Source: Piper betle
Taxonomy: Eukaryota > Streptophyta > Magnoliopsida > Piperales > Piperaceae
Reading direction: 5' to 3'
DNA: 64,000 bases
NCBI GenBank assembly: GCA_033002965.1
Contig: JAURVB010012872.1
Location: 62,001 to 126,000 of the forward strand
Below, piece by piece: positions 36,202 through 48,100 of the stretch (position 1 is its first letter; the number at the start of each line of letters is the position of its first letter). The position numbers were made by a program, and so were the translations under genes. The notes under the pieces were generated by a model. The model worked only from the letters and a program-made list of their open reading frames with translations, searched no databases and was not told the origin of the DNA.

Positions 36202-36305
36202 GTATTGAGGTTTTTCCACTCGCTTTGCTTTTTGCTATTTGCTTTTTCCCCTTTCTCGGTGTGGATGAAAATGAAAATGAAGCGTGGGATGCTTGATTTG
36301 GACGA

Positions 36306-37330
36306 AGGAGCTCGTGTATGTTGCGAATACATGCGAATGTGATGATGTTTTTGTGTGGGAATGGGATTGGGCTATTGGTAAGGATGTAGTGCTGTACTAT
36401 GGTGGATTGGGTGGGGAAGATGATTGTTCGGTGGGTATGTTGTTTGGCTGGGGTTGGTGCTTGATTGAGTGTTGGTGGAAAAAGATTTGGGTGAAATTGA
36501 TGTTTGGGATTTGTGTATTTTTGGTCTTTCCTGATCTAATCGTTATAATGTTTTCAGTTAGGCTAAGATTGGGTTGTTGGATTGGGATGGAATGAGTGCT
36601 TTACTGCTCTTGATTGCAAAATATATGGGTGAAAATGATGTCTGGGATGTTCATTGGAAGGAGGAGCTTACGTATATTGCAAATTGTTCTGTTGTAGGTT
36701 CTGATTTTTCTTTCTGACATTTTGTGTTGGTTTGATACTGGATTGTTGGCGAGGAATGAGTGTTGCATGTGGAAAAAAATTTGGGGAAAAATTGATGCGT
36801 GGGATGCTCTTTGGAATAAGGAGCTCGTTATTTTGTGAGTTTTTGGTGTTATGGGTTCTTATCATTCTGATGTTTTCAATCAGGCTCAGATTTGGATTGT
36901 TGGTGATGAGTGAATGCTGTACTGGGGTAGATTTTTTTTGGAAAAATATTTGGGAAAAAATGAAATGCCTAATGTTCATCAAAATGAGGAGATCATGTGT
37001 GTTGCAAACGGTTGGTGTTACTTGTTCTAAATTTTTAATATTCTGATGCTCTTAGCGAGGCTAAGATTGGATTTTGGTGAGGGTTGAGTGCTAAACTGTA
37101 GTGCATTAGATGTGGAAAAAAATTGTTTAAAAATGATGATATTAGAATAAGGAGCTTGTGTATGTTGTTGTAATTTTTGGTGCTATTGTTCTTGTTGTTC
37201 TGATGTTTTTTGTTAGTTTAAGTTTTGATTATTGATTAGGAGTGAGTGCTGCACTTCCTAGGTTGGGTGGAAAAAAATTAGGTTAAAATATTGTGCTAGA
37301 TGTTCATTAGAACAAGGAGCGGTTGAAGGA
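36306..37330 (+). repeat. Tandem ~165-bp intronic repeats in the left arm of element B
   Basis: Units marked by (a/g)aaggagct(c/t)...gtatgttg start near 36306, 36660, 36818, 36986, 37150 and 37314. The last four intervals are 158-168 bp. Each unit also carries a gtgagtgctgnact box and a tggaaaaaaattt box. The inverted right arm (38765-39340) keeps fewer units, so the two arms differ by expansion or loss of repeats. Confidence 0.75.
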
Positions 37331-37432
37331 GGTCCGGTGCTTCTAGACCGTTATGATGTTCTAATCTTATGTGTTTTTAATTTGGTTGGTGGGTTTTTGA
37401 TCAATATTTGATATATATTTTTGGTTGAGCAG

Positions 37433-37516
37433 GAGGTGGTGAATCATCTGGAGGATGCGCACAAGCAAATTGATAGAGCAATATTGACGGCTTTGAAGGA
37501 GAACAAGCCATTGTGA
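37433..37516 (+). pseudogene. Captured terminal exon of an unidentified gene
   Basis: After ttggttgagcAG, 28 codons read EVVNHLEDAHKQIDRAILTA and then LKENKPL, ending at TGA (37514-37516). The T-rich acceptor and amphipathic coding look suggest a genuine last exon taken from a host gene. It lies in the loop of element B downstream, on the same strand, of the left-arm HAK exon, so a transcript could splice the two. I do not recognise the source. Confidence 0.45.
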
Positions 37517-38207
37517 AATAATTGGACGCCGGCGAGGGAATCCCAAACCAAAGAATAATTAATTTGGTCTTGTTCTTTGGCATACGGATTATGAATGTAT
37601 TTTTAAAACTAAATAAGATAAACAGTAGAAATTTGTGGAAATGGTTTAAAAAATGTATGTAAAGCTGCTTCAGAAAATCAATTCCACAAATCCATCCATT
37701 CTACAATTATAGCCACGATGTTTATCATATCCACAAAAAGAACTTATTTGACCAACATGTTACACATATTTTATTCGTAACATTTCAATCACAAAAAGAA
37801 CTAATAATGCAACGGCTTAAAAATTTCATCTGCCAGCAACAAGCATGTCTCATTTGTCATGACCGAAAACCAACAAGGGTAGAAGGTCCTGCAAGCTTGT
37901 CTCCACTAGTTGATACCATGACTAGATCTCTTTCAATAAGAATGAATCTCCTAATACATTTTAGTTATTAGCCTACTAACATACTACCAATTTGTTTAAT
38001 CATCCAAACAGCCAAAAGTGTGCAAATATTTCAGGGCGAGAAAGATTATAATAAAGATTATCAAAAGAAAGTCTCAACTCCTTCTAGCGGAGGGAATTTA
38101 TCATTAAATGACAAACCAGTGAGCTTATACAATGTCCTAATATACACAAGACTCAGCACACGCACACATGCACAAATAAATGCAAGCAAGTTAAGCATTC
38201 TTATTAC

Positions 38208-38397
38208 CTTCATCATCATCATTTGCCCATAGAACAACAATGACATACTTTATTAGCAGGATGAGAATCAATGTGCACAAAACTAGAGAGAGTGTTCCAA
38301 GTATGTCTTCCTCTCCATTAATCGGAGGTTTATTGAACATTACATCAAATGAGTACAGAGGACTGGTACCAACGTCACCAAAGACTACACCAAGAGC
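38208..38397 (-). pseudogene. HAK/KUP/KT potassium transporter exon fragment (TM1-TM2)
   Basis: The minus strand reads ALGVVFGDVGTSPLYSFDVM, FNKPPINGEEDILGTLSLVL, then a hydrophobic span and VVLWANDDDEG. The acceptor (ttttcAG) and donor (GTaataag) are intact. GVVFGDVGTSPLY is the hallmark first transmembrane segment of plant HAK/KUP transporters. The exon is in frame and little decayed, but nothing downstream of it encodes the remaining transporter, so this is a fragment carried in element B. It follows the exon at 39421-39591 in order and strand. Confidence 0.88.
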
Positions 38398-39420
38398 CTG
38401 AAAAATAAGAACAATTTTCTTGTCGAGAGAGAAGTCCTGCAGTTACATCTACACACAAGTCAGATTCGTAAGCATGGAAGACAGAGAAAGAACTATTCAA
38501 ATTAAATTCCAACTATTAATAATAAATTGTCAACTTATCAAATTTTGAAATTGGAATATCCTGAACAATAGTTTTTCTTGGTTCGCATCCAATGTAAACC
38601 AAGCTTTTAATCCACCATGTAACTCATAGCAATCCTACTCAAGCTAGCAGATATCTCAAGTCAGTCATGACCTGTTTTTAGTCTTAGCAAAAGACTTGCA
38701 CTTTTGAAGCTACTAATACAAAATTAGCCAAATTTGAAATTATCAAAGCAAAAAACTCCTGTGACCGCTCCTTGTTCTAATGAACATCCCGCACAACATT
38801 TTAACCTAATTTTTTTCCACCCAACCTGGGAAGTGCAGCACTCACTCCTAATCAATAATCAAAACTTAAACTAACAAAAAATATAAGAACAACAAGAACA
38901 AATAGCACCAAAAATTACAACATACACAAGCTCCTTAATCTAATATCCCTTTCATCATTTTTAGACAAATTTTTTTCCACATCCAATCCACTACAGTTCA
39001 GCATTCAACCCTCACAAAAATTCAATCTTAGCCTCGCTAAGAGCATCAGAAATTAAAAATCAAAATTCAATACACAAATCCCAAACATCAATTTTACCCA
39101 GATCTTTTTCCACGAACACTCAATCAAGCACCAAACCCAACCAAACAAGATAACCCACCGAACAATCATCTTCCCCACCCAATCCACCACAGCACAGAAG
39201 TACATCCTCACCAATAGCCCAATCATATAACTCCAAAAGGTATATATAGATCCAATCCCATTCCCACACAAAAACATCATCACATTCATATGTATTTGCA
39301 ACATACACAAGCTCCTTCGTCCGAATCAAGCATCTTGCGCATCATTTTCATTTTCATCCACACCGAGAAAGGGGGAAAAGCAAATATCAAAAAGCAATGC
39401 GAGTGGAAAAACCTCAATAC

Positions 39421-39591
39421 CTCGCAGTCAAGCCTCTGAGCGCCGGGGACCTCGAGCGCCTCCACATTGAACGAGTCGACGTGGGGGGCTGTCGGAATCA
39501 ACTGCTGCTCCCCGCCGTTGTCATCCTCCGAATAATTGAGCGCCATGCGAGGTGGCAAATTGTCATCGCCGGAGATGCCTTCGCCGTCGTC
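39421..39591 (-). pseudogene. HAK/KUP potassium transporter N-terminal exon fragment
   Basis: The minus strand reads DDGEGISGDDNLPPRMALNY, SEDDNGGEQQLIPTAPHV and DSFNVEALEVPGAQRLDCE, ending at a donor (GTattgagg). The acidic leader and the D-S-F/L-x-V-E-A-x-E motif match the cytosolic N-terminus of KUP5/7/12-type transporters. An in-frame TAG lies directly upstream (39592-39594). This is the more intact of the two inverted copies. About 1 kb of intron separates it from the TM1-TM2 exon. Confidence 0.75.
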
Positions 39592-39862
39592 CTAAAACAC
39601 CCACCTTGACTCCACCGAGTCCATCGACGCCAAACACCCACCCTCCTCCGCCATTATTGCCCCCAACCGAGATCCAATCCCTCACACTATTCCTTCCCGC
39701 TGAGGGGTTGGGGCCGAGGAGGCGGTTGACGAATAGCAGAGCCACAGTAGATATATTTTGACAATGGCGTCCTTTCAGCCGTTGGATTTATCTAACGGGT
39801 GAAAACAAATTGAAGCACAGCCATTATAGATTCCCTTTTCCCTATATATATATATATATATA

Positions 39863-40556
39863 GGCTAGCGCCAATGAAATATCATATTTAGATTTTTTTT
39901 TTGCCAAAATAAACACAAAATAGGCATGCGGATTGTGGGGAATGTCCTCATGCAGGTACATGAGGGAGAAAGAGAGATAATTAATAGTATGATAATATGA
40001 TGGGGACAAAAACGTTACAAACGCAAGTATCGTCGGAGAAGGTGGATGGCCGGCAGTGGACGGACCAAAAGCATGGGTCTAGACACAGTCCATAATACAT
40101 ATTCACCATTCTTGGTAACAGGCCCCTTTCCTGGTAATTGAATCGAGAAGACAGGTAAAAAAGGACTCGTTTGGGTTGCAGTCACTTTCAGTACGTCCAC
40201 ACTGTCAGAGAAAGCAGACGGTCCAGACTTCACAATCAGACCAGTCCGCAGCTCGGTGGCAGCTATTTCCCTGCTTGATTTCCATTTTCGTTTATTGCGC
40301 CGACTCCAACTTCTTGGGGTCTTGGTTCTACAGAAACTAAACTACTTTTTTGGGTCACAGCTAACAGCTAGTTCGTACTTGGCACCTGCTATCCTTTCTT
40401 TTGTTTTTTTATTTTTGTTTTTGTTTTTGTTTTAAACTCTGATCCAGTCCGAGAAGAAGATGTGACACTTCCCTTCGTCTATTGATTAACCAGCGTTGGC
40501 ACCACTGACCTGCACAATTTGGCTCATAGGCGGCTATCCTTATTGATTATTAATTA
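39863..40556. other. Spacer right of element B
   Basis: No gene is recognised. A 72-codon minus-strand open frame (40015-40233) has no nameable features. Confidence 0.45.
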
Positions 40557-41105
40557 ATAGGGACAAACATAATTAGATAAAAATAAAAAAATTGAATCAA
40601 ATCTCAATTATCAATTCAAATTAGTTTTAAACTAATTTAATTTGGTTTTTTATACGACTTCAAACTTAACCGAAATGAATATTGATAATTTGATTTGGAA
40701 TCAAACTAGTTTAGTTTGGTTTTCAATAAGGGTGTAAACATAACTGAAATGCATATCGATAATTTGTTTCATAACCGAACCAAACCAAATTGATCGAAAT
40801 ACCCTTATAAATAATTCTAAAATCTATATTTATGTTAATTATTGTGAAATTATAATATTTTATGATGCATTTTTATTTGTTTAATATAATATATATGTTT
40901 AGAATTACTTATCAAATGAATATGTTAACTAAAATAATGGTGTAACTCGGTCATTTGATTACCAAACTGAATTAATAGAAATATATTAGTTCGGTTAGAT
41001 TTTAGGAGTAATTTAGTTTAATTTAAAATACAAAGACGATTGTCAAATGTAATTCGACTGATTTGGTTTGGTTCGGCCATTTCAGAACTAAATACTCAAC
41101 CCCTC
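40557..41105. mobile_element. Probable non-autonomous hAT-like MITE, 549 bp
   Basis: An identical ttattaatta lies on both sides (40547-40556 and 41106-41115). The inner ends read agggacaaacataattag and, complemented, gaggggttgagtatttag, a weak inverted pair. The interior has repeated aaaccaaatt/ggtttggttcgg motifs common in plant hAT MITEs. Confidence 0.55.
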
Positions 41106-41135
41106 TTATTAATTAAAATGAGAAAAAAGAAATAT

Positions 41136-43690
41136 TGCAACACCTCAAATCTGGTTTATGTTCGTGAACCAAATCGACATGTTACAGGCCTTGGTTAGGT
41201 CGGCTAACCCAAACCTAACTCGTGCAGATCTAATCTCGGCGTCTTAAGATGAAGATATGACTCATCATGCATAGATGAATGCACAGAATCCTAACATGAT
41301 TCTATATAGATGACACACAAACTAATTTACACACAAATACAATTACAACCAAAATCAATAAAAAATCTAAAATAAAATTGACAAAAAAGTGTAATTAGGG
41401 TCACCTATCAAAAACCATCATATGCCAATATATATTTATATATCAACAATTTCATTCACTCATAATTTAATCTATTATATACTAACTCTAAAGTTTGGGT
41501 CTCAACCCACCACGCTTCCGCTACGCAATCTATTCATGTTTCACATTTTGTCATCATGTCTTAATAATTAACCACAATATGTCGTCACGTCTTAGCATTT
41601 AATCATGTCACATCATCATGTCTCAAACATTTAGTCACACCATTCACAATATAATAACATTATAAATAAAATATTAACCATTCTATCGACTGACATGTGT
41701 GCAAGCGATAACAGTGCTCCTCCATCCATGCTGACACATCTAACTCTCTCTTATCACCTACATATAGTATAAAAATAAGTTAGTAACAAGCATTACTAGT
41801 TCAAGATATAACTATAACAAACTGGCTATGAGAGCAAACTCTCATATGAAAGAAAGCAATCATATGCTCCTCATGAACACTCTGAAGGGCCTTTACAGAG
41901 GAGCCACTGGGCTGCAAACCCGGTAGCATCCCGAACTATTTGCTTTACTAATGCTTTTCTTGGCATTTTTCTCATTTCATCTTCCTAGTCCATATGTATA
42001 TCCGAAGTCCTCTCCTGACCTCCATAATTCTCCTGGCCTTGAGCACAAAGGCCGAGTACTCTTATGCAGTCACCTTTAGTATCCTTTGAACCACAAGTCT
42101 AGATATACACTGTACTAAACAGTATACGTAAACCTCCACGTTCTCCAAGTATGAGGAACTCAAACGCAGAGTTGTCAAGATCCGTCAAGAATGGAACAGT
42201 CCGCTCACTAATCCAGAGCTCTCTTTGATTGTTACGGTATCCACTCATAGTACGTGAAGTCGGTTTCTCCATCTCTCATTTCACTGAAAGCTCGATAAAA
42301 TTACATACATAGGCCTGGGAAAATATTTATATAATAGGCCCGAAGGCAACCTGTGGTAGATCTTATTTTTGAAATCATCCTTGAGGGATCTCATCCTCGA
42401 GGGCTTATTAATCCAGAAAACTTGTTTGGCTAAATGGCCCCGAGTTAAGTGCGATCTGATAAAATGCCACTTAACCCGTCCTGCAAATAATAAAATAAAC
42501 ATACAATAAAAGAGAGTGTAAAACAGAGACGAGTCCTAAATGGACCTGGTAGAAGCTCCAATTGTATCATCGCGCCTAGGTGGCGAGCTCCTACTCCGTA
42601 CCTACACATCAAATTTAGAAGCTAACGCCCACTAATTGAATGATGCGTCAACTCGACATGAATATTACACACACAATACAAACATCCATCAATAGTCAAA
42701 TAATCATAAATGTAAAAATAATTCTAACTCATCCTATTCATATCAATTTTATTATGTTTTGCTAAGTTACGTCCTGAATCAATTATCATGCTTAAACTCA
42801 AATTACCTCATTATATCACTTACTATTCATTCATTGTTAATCACATCATGCACTTAACACTTCATCCATAGTCAGACATTTATCACGATAATTAATCAAT
42901 CCCAATATGTTGTGCTAACAATCATCAAGTTTATATAATCAAATCGGACGTAATTATACCTCTCGTTGTCGACAATCGGCGACAGCTAGGGTTTTATCAC
43001 ACATCTCGGAGCTCAAATTCGTCTCTCGTCAACATTCGAAATCGATCAGGTTCGACTAGATGAACTCGGTGGAAGATCTGTCAAATTCCTGCAAATCTGA
43101 TTTTCCAACGGGTTTTGGTGGTTTCCCAGCAACTTTCTGACGTTTTTCGGAGGCAATTACCGGTGGCGCCTATTAGTTGGATAGGGGTCATATTGGGTAC
43201 TATTGGAACTGGCTTGGCGAGCCCGACGTGTCCTCAATGTTGACATGGTCGACAGAGGTGGCGGCTCACCAAAAAATGGCAAAAACAGAGCCGGCAGCGA
43301 TGGGTGGCTAAATTTGGCCGGCTTGGGCGACGATGGCCGCCGCTCCAGTCGAGAAAGATCACTTGAGGGTCGAGGGTGTTGAGGCTACCACCTGATCGTG
43401 GCGGCCACAGTCGTCGATGACACGATCGGCGATGGAAGCGCGGCCCAAAGGTGCAGCTTCCTCACGTTGCGGCGGCCAGATGGTGACCAGGCCTGGTAGG
43501 GGTGGCACGACAACACCGTGGCGGGGCTAGGTGGCGCCGATCTGTGGTAGGGTAGCATCCACGGCAGCGGCGGCGACGCGCATAGAGGCGGCAATGGGGC
43601 AAGGGTTTGGGCGAGGAAGAAGAAGAAAGTGTCGGGGAAAAGAAAAAGGGCTTGGTGGCAAACTCATAAATATCACTTAACTAAGTTGTA
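41136..43690 (-). repeat. Solo LTR of the same chromovirus family, inverted
   Basis: On the minus strand the block ends ggtgttgca at 41136, the terminus that also ends the LTR at 1716. It shares with that LTR the gagctcgcc/ggagcttct stretch (42541-42600) and the cctcgaggatgagatcc, aataagatc and ggcctattat run (42320-42420). The far side (about 42960-43680) reads, on the minus strand, as GC-rich sequence containing aaaccctagctgtcgcc. No gag or pol lies on either side, hence solo LTR. The outer boundary and target duplication were not identified. Confidence 0.75.
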
Positions 43691-45114
43691 CAAAATCCTA
43701 AAAAAAAATTAAAAAAAATCCCATAAAATAAAACAAACACTACAACATGCGGTAAACGGCTTAAAACTAATTATACGGTCCACTATATATAAAAATAAAA
43801 AAATAACCAACATATTCTCATATATTTTGATAACTCATTCTTTTATACTGTATTCATAGCATTATCATTATATATTTAGGAACGCATGACCTTAATAGCT
43901 TATATACGCAACCAGCATTGGCTGAGTACACATGTTTTGAAACTGACTCGACTCGAAAATAACGGACGAACAGACCGGTTCTGAATATAAAACCCTAACT
44001 CGAATCCTGGGTTTTATCAGATACAACTAATTAAAATATAATAAAAAATCTTTTATTTATAAATTCAATATCTACCATCTATTAATTTAGTTTAAAATAA
44101 AAAATTTATTTATAAAAAGGAGAGTATCTCTAATACAAATTGTGATATCTATGCCTAATATATTATATATTAATAAAAGGGGAGCCAAAAAACTCACTAA
44201 TTAAAAATAGAAAATTCCATGAAGCAAAATACAATAAAAATAAAAAAAGAAATAAATTAAATGATTATAGTTTATCTTCTTCAATTAAAATATATCATTA
44301 AAATAAAAATCTATCTCTAAGATACCAATTATTTAAGTTATCTCATTATTTAATGATAATCTATATATACAAATCAAATCTATCTACAACATAGGTCACG
44401 CATTGTCATGGCACCTTGCCTAATATACAACCCCTACTATAATCCCTCAATTAGCGTCCAGCTCCGACATAGGACTATAACCTCTTAGTAAATAGTTTTC
44501 CCCAAGTTCTCATGCAATTCATTAATGTCTACCGTCCAACTGACTTGATTAAGAACCCAAAATATTCCCAAAAACTGTAGGTAAACAAAATATAGTAAAA
44601 ACTATATATAATGAATAAGCTCTTTCAAATTAGAATTTATCCAAGTAATAGTATATATGTACAAGATTAATTGAATTGTTTACACTCCAAGGATAAAAAA
44701 AGGAAGAACAAAATCTCGGAAGGTAGGTGGAGTTTACGAACCTCAATCTGGCCTGTCAAAGAATGGATTTCAGACAAAAAAATGGAAATACTACAAAATT
44801 AAGAGTGTGAGTACATGGTATACAAAGACTGCAAAAGGTTTTATTGCTTTTTCTCACCAAAGGCAAAGCATACATTCACAGTGCTGGTGTTGAGTCCTCG
44901 TCCGCTTATGAAACTATAGCTAATATACAACTGGGCACAAACACAGGTCCCACAAGGATCGGGGCGATCGAGAACTGCTCCTGGCCCAGGCCTTCTTGAC
45001 AGGACAGTTGGCTCCAAACTTCGGTACCAGAGTCAATGGACTGTAAAAATCCTCTTGTAACAGTAACTCTTTCTAAACATGTGCCTTCGTAGGATGTTTG
45101 TAGGGTCAACAAAC
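43691..45114. other. AT-rich spacer and TT9 3' flank
   Basis: No gene is seen. The right few hundred bases should be the minus-strand 3' UTR of TT9. Confidence 0.5.
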
Positions 45115-48100
45115 TTAATCCATTAATTCGACGGATGTGTCTAGGAAGTAAACGGGTGAGTCTGGATCAAGCAAAGATTTTAATCTCTTAGTTACCTCAT
45201 CTTTTTGCAGTTGCATTTCTTCCAGTATCATAGATTCAGCAGATTTGCAAGACTGTTCGTCTCTGAATGCAAGAATCCATCTTCCATCGATCAGATTCTT
45301 TGTCTTCAATTTTACAAAAGAATCAGATCTAGCTGGCTCGGAAAAGGGGACCGTTGATGGTCGAATCCGTAAATGCAACCAGTTTGGATGTTTTTCATCT
45401 ATTCGGGGCTGAAAGGAGGTGTTACTATAAGATATTGAAATTATATCGAGATATTACAGTAAAGTTAGTGAGATATCACAGCAAAGATAGGAGACTAACA
45501 TTTGAACCAGCTAAGGGTGCAGTAACACGAACTACCCCCATTTGCTCTTTGAGAGGCAATTCCTCAGCGAGGAGGAGCCATCCAGATGTTCCACTTGATA
45601 CCACTAAAAAGCAAAAATAACGTTCTTTCCCCTCTCAAATGCAATTCTGCAAGGAATTGCATCAGCTGTAGAACAACAGGAGTCGATATGGTTCAAGGAG
45701 ATTGCACAAGCAAATAAATGCACCGCAAAAAATGTAAGGGTTCAATGTACCTAGATTTACTTCTGTGCCAGGTTTAGGAACCAAGGAGCCCAAGCTAGCA
45801 TTTTTTGAACGGGAGCTCACAAGATTCTCAACCGGAGTAACTGGTGCTTGATCTGGCAAAGGGCGTCCAACAGAAAACTTATGGAGTTGATGGTAAAATA
45901 CAAACATCTGTCAAAAAATAGTAAAAGCACGTAATGGAAGTGTCAAGAGATGCCAAATTTTTGTCAAACTAAGAAAATGAGCATCAACTTATTGCATAAA
46001 AATTGCCCTATATCCACGTGAAAACAAGTTTCATTTCCATTATATCAGCTTTATTATAACAATTTTCATGTAACTGTCAACCTATGAAGGTCCTTGTGTA
46101 ATTTAAAAATGTATACTGCGAAAATGAAAACTTAACATCTTCTCTATCTTTTCTTTTTTGTTGTTAATAAATAACATCTTCTATCTTTACAAAATGCTTT
46201 ATAAGAAATATATTCGGTGTACAGAAATTGACTGTATTGTTCACATTAATTAATGACTTGCACATCCTTGAAATTATGACAAAGTCAACTGGCAGAAAAC
46301 ATATTCGCAACTCCAACATGCTGACATAAGGCATAGATGATAGAGGATTATGATTGTTCAAGTTTTGAGGATGGGAGAGCGCTGTTCCGAAAAGAACTAC
46401 ATAAATGAAAAACAAAAAGGAACTAGCAATAACCTTCACTACTTCTTTCATTCTTTGGCCGGCAGAAAAAGATGACTCTCCTGGAAATAAATAAAAAAAT
46501 CACTAAAACACCCAGAAAAGAGACACCCCAGATACTGTAGAACATAGTGGACAAACTTTCTCACCTTCCAGAGAGTTGCTTGTCGATGGCAAAAGTGTAT
46601 GCTTAGGATCTTTTTTAGGTGATGAAGATTCAATAACTAAAACAAACAACAATAATGGTGAAAAAAACATCCTTTCACAAAGAAAGATCAAAGTTGCCAT
46701 AACAACTCAAAAACACCACCTCTTTTGCACTTTGTCCACTCAACATCCAAAACTGATATTAGCAAATCACACCATAACCCATTGATTTCATCATATAGAC
46801 AATTTGTACAACGTCTAAAGGAATCCTGCCAAAGTTTGAAGCTCGTGTAAGATCACCATATATTGGATTAAACACGATCATTTGTGATAAATATACAAAT
46901 AAATAACAGGATGCTCACTTATCATCTTACTCTTAGCAATTTGAGGTGGCGACTGTCAAATTCGCCCTCACTATAAGGGAGTAACTGTCGCAAAAGCCAT
47001 CCACCATCCCATATTGTCTCTGCAGATACATTTGACCTGCAGAAGAGAGTGACCAAGGTATCCAACACCTACGTACATATTAGCATAGCAGACATCAAAC
47101 CTCCACAATCATATAATATAACCATGGCCAAAAAATTCATGTTACTTCTGCTTTCAGAAAAGGGAAGACTGCAATGCCCACAGAATATGAACAATAATTC
47201 ACCCCTGCCAGTACTATCTATATACTACACTATTCAAATTTCCAAAGTCAGTATATAAAAACTACAGAAATGCACTCGTAAAATGTGATGCCAACTATGT
47301 CTTAAAGGTTCCAATATTTCCTTGTAAATGATTCAGAATCTTAAAAATGAGTGACAAGCACAACCATTGGCAAGCAGAGACGCAAGGTATATAAAAGGTC
47401 ATGTCAATGAATTCTGAGGCTTCTGCTATTCAAGAAATAAAGAAACAAAAAACCTGGTATCTATGCGCTCGAGGGCTGATTTCTGGTTCTCCGCAAGAAC
47501 AATCCAGACCGTAACGATCCTAAAAGACAATGTATACAGAGGAAATATGTTGTAAGATTATCAATCCAAAACCAATAAAATAATCAGACATCATATTTTG
47601 TAACATGGCATCTCTAGCAAGACAGATTCTGAAGTCTTGTATAAGTTGTGAAATACTATTAACACATCAAATTTATCCACTTGCATATCTATGACGATTA
47701 TGGCTACGGTAAAGCTATCAAAAGCAAGAGACCCACTTGACAGCCTTGTGCACTGGAGCATCATACTTATGAATAATTTCACTTGAGAGAATAATCGATC
47801 AAAGGTAAAGATATTAACCACAAGCCACTAAATTCTCTCTGCAATACAAATTTTCAGCAGAAGGCAAGGGTGCTTTCCATCACTTAAAAAAAATAATCAT
47901 TACTCTCCACTTATATTTGGATCACAAATATAGTTTATTTAAAAAGCATAACTTAAATCACCTATAAACATCTGTCCAAGAACCTAATACACAATGTGGA
48001 TTAGACAGGGCAAAAGACTTACCTTCAGGTTAGATAGATACCTATCAAGTTCACTGCCACTGCCAATATAATTGCCCAATATGCCCTCAGAAGAGAATAA

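Larger units (their letters stand above)
35871..39842. mobile_element. (TA)n-flanked foldback element B with captured gene fragments (about 4 kb)
   Basis: The left end has two hairpins: 35889-35919 (13-bp stems of ttgcagcacagcc) and 35924-35952 (12-bp stems of tagccgttggat). The right end mirrors them in degenerate form at about 39778-39825, followed by (TA)10 at 39843-39862. The left arm (to about 37330) reappears inverted at about 38765-39842. It includes a transporter exon, the following intron start (gaaggagctcgtgtatgttg, tgtgtgggaatgggattgg) and intronic repeats. The loop of about 1.4 kb carries two unrelated exon-like pieces. No transposase is seen, so it must have been mobilised in trans, if at all. 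Confidence 0.8.
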
